From positions 1 to 64,000 of the forward strand of contig JACKDV010000020.1 of NCBI GenBank assembly GCA_020633315.1: a stretch of DNA of 64,000 bases. The letters run 5' to 3'. Shown here piece by piece: positions 45,834-54,495 of this stretch. Positions within the stretch are counted from its first letter, which is position 1; every line of letters begins with the position of its first letter. The position numbers were made by a program, and so were the translations under genes. The DNA comes from Myxococcales bacterium (GTDB taxonomy: Bacteria > Myxococcota_A > Polyangia > Nannocystales > Nannocystaceae). Below the pieces are notes generated by a model. The model was not told where the DNA came from. It did no database searches and saw only the letters and a list, made by a program, of their open reading frames with translations.

Positions 45834-46528
45834 CTGGTGATGCTGGGGCGCTCGGACGGGAGCTCCTCGTACATCCCCACGTAGGCGATGCGAGCGTTGC
45901 CGCCGTACACCACCAGCTGCAGCAGCAGGCCGTCGTAGCCTTCCGAATAGAAGGTCCACATGGGCTCGGCGCCCGTGGTGTGCAGCACCTGGATGCCGGG
46001 CGGCACGGGCAGGCTGGTCCACTTGATCGTCTCGGGCAGGCGCGCCCCCACCTTGCGCAGCGCCGAGAAGAACGCCTCGCCGCCGTCGCCGTCGAACACC
46101 GGGCGGGCTCCCGGGCGACGCGGATCGGGCCAGCCCCACTGCGCGTCGGGGGTGAGGATGAAGCGCAGGCTGTCCAGGCGATCGTGCGCCACCGCGATCA
46201 CCAGCGCGGCCACGAGTCGCTTGGCCTGATAGGGCAGCTTCCAGGTCCGCGATTCCTCTTCCCAGGAGATCTCCACCTTGGTGACCTTCGACGGATCGTT
46301 CGGGTCGGGGAGCATCTTGGTGTCGGCCACGTCGGGATCGCGCTCCACGTAGGCCTGCAGCAGGTTGCGACTGACCCCCGGGTCGGCGACCGGCACCGGC
46401 TCGGGTACGCGCACCGCCGGCTCGGCGTCCGGGATCTCCGGAGTCGGCACGGGGTCGCAAGCCGAGGTCGTCACGGTCAGGCCCAAGGCGAGCGCCCATG
46501 CGCCGAGCCGAGAGGAATTGTCCAGCAT
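45539..46528 (-). CDS. Lipoprotein with repetitive tail, overlapping the convergent gene
   Basis: 329 residues. Lipobox TSAC (Cys24). The globular part (about 40-230) has KVEISWEEESRTWKLPYQAKRLVAALVIAVAHDRLDSLRFILTPDAQWGWPDPR, PVFDGDGGEAFFSALRKVGARL and MWTFYSEGYDGLLLQLVVYGGNARIAYVGMYEELP, a fold I do not recognise. The tail is Pro/Ser/Val repeats (VASGSVAPSAVPPS, 14-residue period) encoded by the same DNA as the tail of the plus-strand gene. Divergent from the DUF2914 gene. Start ATG 46528. Confidence 0.75.
   Translation of the reverse strand: MLDNSSRLGAWALALGLTVTTSACDPVPTPEIPDAEPAVRVPEPVPVADPGVSRNLLQAYVERDPDVADTKMLPDPNDPSKVTKVEISWEEESRTWKLPYQAKRLVAALVIAVAHDRLDSLRFILTPDAQWGWPDPRRPGARPVFDGDGGEAFFSALRKVGARLPETIKWTSLPVPPGIQVLHTTGAEPMWTFYSEGYDGLLLQLVVYGGNARIAYVGMYEELPSERPSITSYGPMPPLAPPRRPPPGGSVLGPKPPRAPSSRSRPRSTEPASGVAPSEVPPSVASGSVAPSAVPPSVASGSVAPSAVPPSGAPVASPSASPSEPADGR
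45595..45715. repeat. 42-bp tandem repeat coding on both strands
   Basis: Nearly three copies of a 42-bp unit (14 codons). Read on plus it gives EGGTADGATEPEAT, on minus VASGSVAPSAVPPS. Gain or loss of a unit would keep both frames open. Confidence 0.8.
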
Positions 46529-46619
46529 CGCCCTAGACTTAGACTCGTACCTCGAGAACGGCAAGCGCGCCCTCCCGCTCGCGTTTTCCCGCGAGCGTCG
46601 ATCTGGCAGGATGGGCGCC

Positions 46620-48020
46620 ATGACGGGCGGCTCCGACGATGCTCGGCCCCCCAACGACGAACGCGCCAAGGTCGATGCCGGCTGGGATGCGCTCGTGGAG
46701 GGGGTCGAGTCCGCCAGCTCCGATGACGCGGAGCCTGGTGCTGCGACATCCGAGCGCAGCGGGAGCCCGGAGCCCAGCGAGGGGGCGAAGCTCGACGGGA
46801 GCTCGGAGCGGAGCGGGCCCTCGGAGCCCGGCGGGCCCTCGGAGCTCAGCGGGAGTCGACGGATCTCGGGCAGCCATCCGGTGATCGGCCGGGATCGGGT
46901 GAGCAACGAGTCCGATCTGGAGATGGACCGACTGATGCTCGGTCCGCCGCCGCCCCTGCCGAAGCTGGGCGCGCCGACGATCGAGGACGAGACCGATTCC
47001 AAGGCTGACTCCAAGGTCGAGGACCCGCCCGACGCCACGAAGGAAGCCGAGGCCGAGCGCGAGGCCGACTCCACGGAGGTCGAGACCACGGCGGACGCAG
47101 AGGCCGACTCCACCGCGACGAGCCACGCGAAGCCGGACGCCACGGCAGACTCGAAGACCGACACCAAGGCCACGCCCGAGCCTTCGTCGGAGGCCGATGC
47201 GCGGATCAGTCGGCCGTCGCTGCAGGTGATCGAGGGCGGGAGCAAGGTCGAGCCCAAGCCCGCGCCCCCTCGTGCATCACGGCCGATCGAGCCTCCGCCG
47301 CCCCGAGCCGAGCCCCGCCCGGTGCCGAGCAAGGGCCTTCCGTGGGGCTGGATCGGCATGGGCGCAGCGGGGCTGGCCGTAGCCGCGTACCTCGGCCTGC
47401 GCGGCGAGCCCTCGCCCGATGCCCCCCACGCCCCGCCCTCGATCGCCACCGCGAAGCCATCGCCCCGTCCCGCCCCCAAGGGCCCCGAGCCCGCGCCGCT
47501 GCCGAGCACCGAGGACGGCTCCGACGACGATGACGACGGAGGCTCGGGCTCGGACAACGAGACCGGCGCGGGCTCGAGCGCCGAGCCGCGCGTGCCCCCG
47601 CCGGGCACCTCGCCCGAGGCGGCCGCGGCGTTCGAGCGCCTGCCCGTCAGCCCCTCCGATCGGCCGCCGGTGGGCGGGATCGGGGCCACGGGCATCCACG
47701 TCGATCACATCGCGATGGGCTCCCGCGTGGAGGGAGGCACCTGCCGCGGACCCAGCGACGACTTCTCCGTGACCCGCGACGGCAACGCGACGGTCTGCGT
47801 CCGCGTGGTGCACCAGCGCGAGAAGGAGGAGCTGCAGGTGCTGTGGGAGATGCAGCAGGGATCCACCCGCCGCAGCAAGATGGTGGTACAGCCCCGCCAT
47901 GCGTACCGCACCCGCGGACACCTCAAGCTGCGCAAGGAGTACATCGGTGACTGGACCGTCAAGATCCTCTCGACCGACGACGTGGAGCTCGCACGCCATG
48001 ATTTCACGGTGGTTCCCTAG
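46620..48020 (+). CDS. DUF2914-domain membrane protein with long disordered region
   Basis: About 466 residues. The first 235 are highly charged Ser/Glu/Asp/Lys/Thr sequence without a fold, followed by one membrane helix (WGWIGMGAAGLAVAAYLGL, about 240-258), another Pro/Asp-rich linker, and a C-terminal DUF2914 domain (about 355-466: IDHIAMGSR-type start, VCVRVVHQREKEELQVLWEMQQG, HLKLRKEYIGDWTVKIL). The DUF2914 fold lies outside the membrane; its role is unknown. ATG 46620 (AGG nine bases upstream) or ATG 46611. Confidence 0.72.
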   Translation: MTGGSDDARPPNDERAKVDAGWDALVEGVESASSDDAEPGAATSERSGSPEPSEGAKLDGSSERSGPSEPGGPSELSGSRRISGSHPVIGRDRVSNESDLEMDRLMLGPPPPLPKLGAPTIEDETDSKADSKVEDPPDATKEAEAEREADSTEVETTADAEADSTATSHAKPDATADSKTDTKATPEPSSEADARISRPSLQVIEGGSKVEPKPAPPRASRPIEPPPPRAEPRPVPSKGLPWGWIGMGAAGLAVAAYLGLRGEPSPDAPHAPPSIATAKPSPRPAPKGPEPAPLPSTEDGSDDDDDGGSGSDNETGAGSSAEPRVPPPGTSPEAAAAFERLPVSPSDRPPVGGIGATGIHVDHIAMGSRVEGGTCRGPSDDFSVTRDGNATVCVRVVHQREKEELQVLWEMQQGSTRRSKMVVQPRHAYRTRGHLKLRKEYIGDWTVKILSTDDVELARHDFTVVP

Positions 48021-48072
48021 GCGATCGGGGGTCGCCTCGAATACCCACGCGACCTTCGGGGTCCAAGGCCCG

Positions 48073-49113
48073 ATGCCGCGCAAAGCCGCGCCCGTCGCGC
48101 TCGTCGCCCTGCTGGGGCTGGTTCCCGATCCCGCCCGCGCCCACAGCTCGGCCACCACCGAGGGCTCTGCCCGCATCGAGGCCGAGGCCCAGCCGGCCGA
48201 GCCCGCCGAGGAGGCCGCACCCGTCGAGCCCACCTGGCGCTGGCGCCAGGACGACAAGCCGGTGAAGGTGGTGGTGCTCGCGGGATCGATCGGGGCCTAT
48301 CGCTCGCACCCGTACTCCGAGCAGCTCCAGGAGATGTGCAGCAACGTGGAGGTGCGCAACATCTCCCAGACGGGCCTGGGTGCCTGGGCGCTGCGCAAGC
48401 ACTTCGAGCAGCAGGTGCTCGACAACTCGCGCCTGCGCTGGAACGTGGACGGCGAGGAGTACTGGCTGGTGTTCGGCGGCGGCCTCAACAGCGTGGGCAA
48501 CCCCAAGGGCAACGTCTACCACATGGTCCGCCTGTTCGAGCTGGCGCACCGCCGCGGCATGAAGGTGATGGGCCTGACGATCGGCCCCTGGGGCGACGAG
48601 AGCGACAAGCGCTGGCGCGGGCTGGAGGGGCTGCGATCGAAGCGCAACACCCTGCACTCGGTCGACTTCGTGCTGGGCACGCTGACGCCCGCCGAGGCCA
48701 TGGGCAGCTACGTGGAGAAGCGTCGCGTCGACGCCGATGCGCCGTGGGATCGATCCGAGCTGCCCGACGTGGCGGTGAACCTCTACGACTCGCGGCTGCG
48801 CGATCGCGACGCCGAGCCCCGCGACCTCGAGCCGATGCGCGAGCTGCTGCGCAAGGACAAGGGCTGGGCCAAGGCCCACGCCGAGCTCGACGAGCTGCAG
48901 CGCGAGACCAAGCTGGAGGCCGACGCCCAGGAGGCGGCCGAGCTGCCCCGCTGGTTCCTCCGCAAGGAGCTCCGCAGCTTCGATCACATCCACCCCAACG
49001 CCGACGGTCATCGCATCATCGCGGAGACCATCTGCCCCACGGCGCCGGCGAGCTGGGGCTGTGCCTGCCCCGCGCCCGGCTCGGGCGACCCGACCCCGAA
49101 GGCCAGCCCGTAG
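48073..49113 (+). CDS. Secreted SGNH-hydrolase-like protein
   Basis: 346 residues. Signal peptide PVALVALLGLVPDPARA, Glu/Ala linker, then an SGNH/GDSL fold: VVVLAGSIGAYRSHPYSEQL (block I; Ser of GS in place of GDS), NISQTGLGAWAL (block II Gly), VFGGGLNSVGNP (block III GxxN), and FDHIHPNADGHRIIAETI (block V, Asp/His). All four catalytic-type residues are present though block I is atypical. Such enzymes are esterases acting on lipids or sugars. Start ATG 48073, 52 bp after the DUF2914 gene, so an operon is likely. Confidence 0.75.
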   Translation: MPRKAAPVALVALLGLVPDPARAHSSATTEGSARIEAEAQPAEPAEEAAPVEPTWRWRQDDKPVKVVVLAGSIGAYRSHPYSEQLQEMCSNVEVRNISQTGLGAWALRKHFEQQVLDNSRLRWNVDGEEYWLVFGGGLNSVGNPKGNVYHMVRLFELAHRRGMKVMGLTIGPWGDESDKRWRGLEGLRSKRNTLHSVDFVLGTLTPAEAMGSYVEKRRVDADAPWDRSELPDVAVNLYDSRLRDRDAEPRDLEPMRELLRKDKGWAKAHAELDELQRETKLEADAQEAAELPRWFLRKELRSFDHIHPNADGHRIIAETICPTAPASWGCACPAPGSGDPTPKASP

Positions 49114-49197
49114 CGGCCCGCCCGGGTCGCCGCTCGCGGCCGGGCCCGGCGATGCGCTGCCTTTGTCGCTCCGCGTCGCCGGGCTACCGTAGGCGGC

Positions 49198-50598
49198 ATG
49201 ACGATCCCGCCGCGCCTCGCCCTGCTGTGCGTCGTGCTGCTCGGCGCCTGCTCCCGGGCCACGACGCCGAGCACCACCGCGCCCACCCGCGTGGCCGCGA
49301 TCGCCCCGCGTGCCCTCGCAGCGGGCACCGAGGCCCCGCCGCTGCGCCCCCCCGAGGCCGCGTCGGCGGTGATGCTTCGCGGGGCTCGGCTCATCGACGG
49401 CAGCGGCAGCGCCCCGCGCGACGACGTGGACGTGCTGGTACGCGACGGCGTGATCGAGCAGGTGGGCACCGGCCTGGTGCCGCCGCCCGACGCCCGCGTG
49501 ATCGAGCTTGGGGGACGCACCCTGCTGCCCGGCTTCATCGACGCCCACGTGCACCTGGGCTCGTCGCCGCCGCCCGGCCATGCCGAGGGCGTGGTCGCGG
49601 ACCTGCGCGCCTCGCTGGCCGATCACGCGCTGGTGGGGGCCCACAACGCCCGGCTCACCCTCGACGCCGGCTTCACCACCGTGCGCAACGTGGGGGGCTC
49701 GATGGCCGACCGAGCCCTGCGCGACGCGATCGAGCACGGCCTGGTGCCGGGGCCCCGCATGCTGGTGGCCAACCATGCGATCGGGATCACCGGGGGTCAC
49801 TGCGACGGCACCAACGCCATGCAGCCCGACGTGCGGCCCGGCGAGCAGGACTACCGGCACGGCGTGGTGGACGGGCCGCAGGAGGTCCGCAAGGCAGTGC
49901 GCTTCCAGATCAAGCACGGCGCCGACGTGATCAAGGTGTGTGCCACGGGCGGGGTGATGTCGCAGGGCGATGCGGTGGGCGCCCCGCAGCTCGATCCCGA
50001 CGAGCTGCGCGCGGCGGTGGCCGCCGCCAACCGAGCCGAGCGCAAGGTGGCCGCGCACGCCCACGGCAACCAGGGGATCCGCGAGGCGGTGGAGGCCGGG
50101 GTGCACAGCATCGAGCACGGCAGCATCCTCGACCGCGAGACGGTGCGCATGATGGTCGCGCGGGGCACCTTCTTGGTGCCCACCCTCTACGTGGCCAAGG
50201 CGGTGGAGGCCCAGGCCGACGCGGGCACGCTGTCGGCGGAGTCGGCCCACAAGGCGCGGGAGATCGCCCCGAAGATGCGCACGAGCTTCGCCCTCGCCCA
50301 CGAAGGCGGGGTGCGCATCGCCCTGGGCAGCGACGCCGGCGTGTTCCCCCACGGGCTCAACGGCAAGGAGTTCTCCGCCATGGTGGAGCTGGGCATGAAG
50401 CCGATGGATGCGATCGTGGCCGGCACCTCGCGGGCAGCCGAGCTACTGGGGCTGAGCAACGTGGGGCGCGTGGAGGCGGGGATGCTCGCCGACCTGGTGG
50501 TGGTGGAGGGCGATCCCCTCGCCGACCTGACCGTGCTCGAGCAGCCGGTGATGGTGATGAAGGGCGGCGTGCTCCACCGCCCGCCGGCGTGGGAGTAG
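49198..50598 (+). CDS. Amidohydrolase lipoprotein (imidazolonepropionase / Xaa-Pro dipeptidase-like)
   Basis: 466 residues. Lipobox LLGAC (Cys18). Metal-dependent amidohydrolase: FIDAHVHLGSSPPP (HxH near 115), GADVIKVCATGGV (the Lys is the metal bridge), AHAHGNQGI, HSIEHGSIL and ALGSDAGVFPHG (last Asp). This subgroup includes prolidases and related exported dipeptidases that hydrolyse dipeptides or cyclic imides. ATG 49198 lies 7 nt after TACCGT (49185-49190). Its 3' end is convergent with murB. Confidence 0.88.
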   Translation: MTIPPRLALLCVVLLGACSRATTPSTTAPTRVAAIAPRALAAGTEAPPLRPPEAASAVMLRGARLIDGSGSAPRDDVDVLVRDGVIEQVGTGLVPPPDARVIELGGRTLLPGFIDAHVHLGSSPPPGHAEGVVADLRASLADHALVGAHNARLTLDAGFTTVRNVGGSMADRALRDAIEHGLVPGPRMLVANHAIGITGGHCDGTNAMQPDVRPGEQDYRHGVVDGPQEVRKAVRFQIKHGADVIKVCATGGVMSQGDAVGAPQLDPDELRAAVAAANRAERKVAAHAHGNQGIREAVEAGVHSIEHGSILDRETVRMMVARGTFLVPTLYVAKAVEAQADAGTLSAESAHKAREIAPKMRTSFALAHEGGVRIALGSDAGVFPHGLNGKEFSAMVELGMKPMDAIVAGTSRAAELLGLSNVGRVEAGMLADLVVVEGDPLADLTVLEQPVMVMKGGVLHRPPAWE

Positions 50599-50606
50599 CG
50601 CGGCCG

Positions 50607-51671
50607 CTACCACTGCGCGCCGGCGAGGATCGGCTCGGGGCGCAGCTCCACCCCGAAGCGCTCGCGCACGCGCTCGCGCACGCGGCGGGCGAAGGCCAAC
50701 AGCTCGGCCGTGCTGCCGCCCCCGTGGTGCACCAGCGCCAGGGCATGGCGGCTGGAGATCCCCACCGCGCCCTCGCGCCAGCCCTTGCGCAGGCCAGAGG
50801 CCTCGATGAGCCAGGCGGCGGGGATCTTCACGCGGCCATCGTCGGTGGCGAAGCGCGGGACTCGGGCCGCATCGTCCACGATGCCCTCGCGCACGGCGAG
50901 CTCGACCACCGCCTCGGCCACCGCGGGCTGCACCACCGGGTTGGTGAAGAACGAGCCGGCGCTGCGTCGGTTGGGATCGTCGGGATCGATCACCATCGAC
51001 TTGCCGCGCCGCAGCTCGAGCACCCGCTGCCGGACCTCGGCCAGCGAGGGCGCGGCCTCGCCCGCCAGCGCACGCGCCAGCTCGCCGTAGCGCAGGGTGG
51101 GCGCCCCTCCGGGGCGCAGCGCCAGCTCGACCGCCAGCACCAGCGCCGCATGGGGGTCGCGGCGGAAGATGCTGTCGCGATAGCCGAAGCCGCACTCGTC
51201 CGCTGCGAGCACGCGTCGGGCCTTCGCTCGTCGATCCCACACGTGCACGGCCGTGATCACGTCGGCGACCTCTTGGCCGTAGGCCCCCACGTTCTGGATC
51301 GGCGTGGCCCCGACCGAGCCTGGGATCCCCGAGAGGCACTCGATCCCCGCCCAGCCCCGACCGACCGTCCAGGCCACCAGCTCGTCCCACGACTCGCCCG
51401 CCCCCACCCGCAGCGTGACCCGGCCCGCGGACCGATCGTGCTCGATCCCGCGCAATGCGACCTTCAGGACCAGGCCATCCCAGCCGTCGTCGCCGATCAC
51501 CAGGTTCGATCCGCCGCCGAGGATTAGCACGGGCAAAGAGCGTGACTCGGACCACCAAAACAGGTCGGGCACCGAAGACTCGTCGTCGAGCACCGCGAGG
51601 TGACGCGCCGCTCCGCCGAGCTCCAAGGTGGTCCTCGGCGCGAGCGGAACGGCATGCATCACGTCGATCAC
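50607..51671 (-). CDS. murB: UDP-N-acetylenolpyruvoylglucosamine reductase (MurB)
   Basis: 354 residues, type I length. FAD domain LPVLILGGGSNLVI; IECLSGIPGSVGATPIQNVGAYGQE; FGYRDSIFRR (type I Tyr loop); SAGSFFTNPVV with the catalytic Ser; IPAAWLIEASGLRKG near the end. It reduces enolpyruvyl-UDP-GlcNAc to UDP-MurNAc using NADPH in peptidoglycan synthesis. GTG 51671 is 8 nt after TAGCCT (51680-51685), which favours this start over ATG 51659; upstream sequence to 51827 is not coding-like. It stands alone and not in a mur cluster. Confidence 0.95.
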   Translation of the reverse strand: MIDVMHAVPLAPRTTLELGGAARHLAVLDDESSVPDLFWWSESRSLPVLILGGGSNLVIGDDGWDGLVLKVALRGIEHDRSAGRVTLRVGAGESWDELVAWTVGRGWAGIECLSGIPGSVGATPIQNVGAYGQEVADVITAVHVWDRRAKARRVLAADECGFGYRDSIFRRDPHAALVLAVELALRPGGAPTLRYGELARALAGEAAPSLAEVRQRVLELRRGKSMVIDPDDPNRRSAGSFFTNPVVQPAVAEAVVELAVREGIVDDAARVPRFATDDGRVKIPAAWLIEASGLRKGWREGAVGISSRHALALVHHGGGSTAELLAFARRVRERVRERFGVELRPEPILAGAQW

Positions 51672-51894
51672 GTCGGCGGAGGCTAGCAGCTTCCACCCCG
51701 ATCGCCGCTCGATCGACGGTTTTCGTTGTGCCAGTGTATGGACCGGCCAATTCGAAGGAGTCGGCCCGTATCGGTCCGCCGATTGACACCTGGATTGGGG
51801 TCGGCTCAGGGGTTCCCCGGTTCGCACGTTCCATTCGCAAAACGTCGTTGGATCCGCCCCACAAGGGAGCCTCGTCGTGTGTTACGGTGTCACA

Positions 51895-52560
51895 GTGGCG
51901 AGTGGCGATGCAGTCGAAGGACCCGGTCAAGGCCCCAAGCCGGCCGTAGCATCCACCCAAACCTCGTTGAAGGAGGCCATCGTCAGGGCCGCAATCGAGC
52001 TCGGTACGGAGCTCGGTGAGGAAGGCCTGACGATGCGCGGTATCGCCGCTCGACTAGGAGTGAGCGCAACCGCGTTGTACCAGCACTTCGAGGGCAAGGC
52101 CTCGATCCTGCGGGCCATTCGCTTCCACGGCCTGAGCCTGCTCAACAAGGAGCTCGCGCCCGCCTTCACCCTCGACGATCCCGTAGAGCAGATCCGCGAC
52201 TGCGCCCTGCGCTACATCGGCTTCGCGCGCTCCAACCCGTGGCTGTACGCGCTGCTGTTCGAGGGCGAGGAGCTCGACTTCCAGTCGCTCAGCGACGACG
52301 AGCGCGTGCTCATCTCGTTCTCGCAGTCGGAGGTCACCAAGGTGTTCGAGCGCGGCAAGGAGGCCGGCAAGCTGCGCGAGGACATCGACGCCAAGACGGC
52401 GCCGTTCTTGATGTGGGCCGCCAACCATGGCCTGGCCATGCTGATGATCACCGGCCGCATCAGCGAGCAGCACCCCACCTTCCCCGTGAGCAACGAGGAA
52501 GAGTTCATCCGCGCCTTCGTCGAGAGCGAGGTGCGCAGCATGGTCCCCTGCCCGAGCTGA
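51895..52560 (+). CDS. TetR-family regulator with WHG-like C-terminal domain
   Basis: 221 residues. HTH: AIVRAAIELGTELGEEGLTMRGIAARLGVSATALYQHFEGKASILRAI (about 20-67). The C-terminal domain (CALRYIGFARSNPWLYALLFEGEE) matches the WHG/TetR_C_33 group. GTG 51895 is 6 nt after TACGGT (51883-51888), so the message is likely leaderless. TGTG and CACA around that hexamer may be part of an operator. Divergent from murB; the regulated gene is not obvious. Confidence 0.88.
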   Translation: MASGDAVEGPGQGPKPAVASTQTSLKEAIVRAAIELGTELGEEGLTMRGIAARLGVSATALYQHFEGKASILRAIRFHGLSLLNKELAPAFTLDDPVEQIRDCALRYIGFARSNPWLYALLFEGEELDFQSLSDDERVLISFSQSEVTKVFERGKEAGKLREDIDAKTAPFLMWAANHGLAMLMITGRISEQHPTFPVSNEEEFIRAFVESEVRSMVPCPS

Positions 52561-52694
52561 GCGTGGCGCCGCCCGGCCGCGGCCCGGTGGCGACGGTGCG
52601 AGCGGTCCTCGCGGGAGCCCATGGTGCGAGCCCTCGCGCCCATGCGGCCCCCGTCGCGTCGGGCGGGGCGGTTTTGGGTTAGAACCCGCGGCAC

Positions 52695-53858
52695 GTGGCC
52701 CCGGACCTCGACAACCCGCTCGAGCGGTACCAGGTGATGGACCCGCTCGGTCGCGGCGGCACCGGGCACACCTTCCGCGGGATCGATCGCGCCACCAACC
52801 GCCAGGTGGCGATCAAGGTGCTCTCGCTGCGCGACCTGCCGGACTGGAAGCGCTTCGACCTGTTCGAGCGCGAGGCCGCCGTGCTCGGCACCCTCGATCA
52901 CCCCGGCATTCCCCGCTACATCGATCGCTACGCCTCCGAGGCCAGCGGCGACTACTTCTTGGTGATGGAGCTGGTGGAGGGCACGCCGCTGTCGCGCCGC
53001 ATGGCCGAGGGCAAGCGCCTGTCCCCGTCCGAGCTCCGCGGCGTGCTCGAGCAGGGCCTCGCGATCCTCGAGTACCTGCACGGCCTGTCCCCGCCGGTGA
53101 TCCACCGCGACATCAAGCCCGCCAACCTGCTGCTCGATCCCCAGGGCACGCTGCACCTGGTGGACTTCGGCGGCGTGCGCCTGGCCGCGCGCAGCGAGGG
53201 CAACTCGACCATGATCGGCAGCTTCGGCTACATGGCCCCCGAGCAGCTCCACGGCGAGGCGACCACCGCCACCGATCTGTATGCCCTGGGAGCCACCATC
53301 GCGGCCCTGCATGCCGGGGTGGAAGCCGACCGCCTGCCCCACGACGGCCTGCACGTCGACCTCGATGCCCTCGAGCTCCCGCCCGCCCTCGCCCCCGCCC
53401 TGCGGCGCATGCTCGAGCCCGATCCCAAGGCCCGCGTCCGCACCGTCCCCGAGGTGCGAGCCCTGCTCCGGCAGCCGAGCGCCCCCCGTCCCGCGCCTCG
53501 CCCCGCCCCACCGCGCACCGATCTCCCCGTCCCCATCGACCCCCCACCCGACTCGCTGGTCCCGGTCGACGCCATACGCACCCTCGCCAACGTCCCCGCC
53601 CCCCTCTCGGTGCTGGTGTGGATCGTCAGCGCCCTGGCCACCGGCGGCCTCACCGTCTTCCAGGTGATCCTCCTCCCCCTGGTCTACCGCATCGCCCAGG
53701 CCGTCACCCGCAGCGCCCCTCCCGAGCGCCACGCCCGAATGCACGACGAATTCCGCGACCTCGAGCATTCCGTCGCCCGCGCCCGCCGCTCGTTCAAGCA
53801 CGTCGCCCGCCACACCAACCCCATCCGCGACGACGACGACGACCCCAAGCCCCGCTGA
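52695..53858 (+). CDS. Ser/Thr protein kinase with C-terminal membrane hairpin
   Basis: 387 residues, GTG start. Kinase domain about 10-260: GRGGTGHTF loop, VAIKV (Lys41), HRDIKPANLL (near 137), DFGGVRL, GSFGYMAPEQ. A Pro-rich linker (about 262-290) leads to two hydrophobic segments (LSVLVWIVSALATGGLTVFQVILLPLVY, about 300-328) and a basic tail. The kinase is small with a short C-lobe. It probably phosphorylates a membrane-associated partner; no substrate is nearby. A double hairpin follows the stop. Confidence 0.9.
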   Translation: MAPDLDNPLERYQVMDPLGRGGTGHTFRGIDRATNRQVAIKVLSLRDLPDWKRFDLFEREAAVLGTLDHPGIPRYIDRYASEASGDYFLVMELVEGTPLSRRMAEGKRLSPSELRGVLEQGLAILEYLHGLSPPVIHRDIKPANLLLDPQGTLHLVDFGGVRLAARSEGNSTMIGSFGYMAPEQLHGEATTATDLYALGATIAALHAGVEADRLPHDGLHVDLDALELPPALAPALRRMLEPDPKARVRTVPEVRALLRQPSAPRPAPRPAPPRTDLPVPIDPPPDSLVPVDAIRTLANVPAPLSVLVWIVSALATGGLTVFQVILLPLVYRIAQAVTRSAPPERHARMHDEFRDLEHSVARARRSFKHVARHTNPIRDDDDDPKPR

Positions 53859-53860
53859 CC

Positions 53861-53906
53861 CTCGTCTTCGAAAGACGAGCGCCGGCCCCCCGAAGGGGAC
53901 CGGCGC
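53861..53906 (+). terminator. Two tandem hairpins after the kinase gene
   Basis: CTCGTCTT-CGA-AAGACGAG (53861-53879) and then a longer GC-rich stem (53879-53906, with one mismatch, loop GAA) directly follow the stop at 53856-53858. They look like a strong terminator pair without a clear T-run. Confidence 0.65.
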
Positions 53907-54495
53907 CCGATGGCCGGTGGATGGATGGATGCGTTTGGTGTCGTGTCGTCCCGACCGCTCTCGGTCGGTGCACGCTTCGACGCCCCAGCCCTCCACCGCA
54001 TTGCTCCTCCACCGCAAACCCTCCCTCACCGCCACGTAAACCCCCTGTTACGCCCCCCAAGACCCCCCTCGAGTGGACCCCCCTTCGCCCACCGCCCTCC
54101 CGATCCCACCCGCGGCTGGGCCCGCGTAGCCGGAAGGGGCCCCCGGTCGCGCGCAGGCGGCGACGACCTCTCCCTCCAACCATCCCACTCTCCAATTCGC
54201 CGACGAGCACGTCCGGGGTAGGCGTCCGGCGTCAACAGGGCCCAGCCGCCCCCGCGGTCTCCTCTCTTCTGTCGCGCTACCCGTCCACTCGAGCGAGCCC
54301 CCGCCATCACCTCATCCCTCTCGAGCAAGCCTTCTCTCGAGCAGGCCTTCACTCGAGCAAGCCTTCACTCGAGCAGGCCTTCACTCGAGCAGGCCTTCAC
54401 TCGAGCAGGCCTTCACTCGAGCAGGCCCTCCTCCTCGAGCAGGCCCTCCTCCTCGAGCCCTCCCCACTCGGACACCAAGCGCTCGAAGGAGGACT
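53907..54495. other. Roughly 590-bp gene-free region holding a tandem repeat array
   Basis: Pro-codon-rich, C-rich sequence without a credible gene in any frame. Its right half contains the CTCGAG array at 54320-54457. It lies between the kinase terminator and the 3' end of the sigma factor gene. Confidence 0.6.
54320..54457. repeat. CTCGAG-centred tandem array, 16-bp then 18-bp period
   Basis: CTCGAG occurs at 54320, 54336, 54352, 54368, 54384, 54400, 54416, 54434 and 54452: six 16-bp steps then two 18-bp steps. The 16-bp unit reads CTCGAGCAGGCCTTCA with A/G variation; the last units change to CCTCCTC. Not coding. It is downstream of the sigma factor gene. Confidence 0.9.

Noticed and set aside
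42276..46499. Very long open frames on both strands (41945-46726 plus, 42276-46499 minus)
   Set aside because: Same shadow effect: real proteins in other frames (HutF, retropepsin-like, secreted protein, lipoprotein) explain the region.
54320..54457. CRISPR array
   Set aside because: Period is only 16-18 bp with no unique spacers, and no cas genes are in the window.
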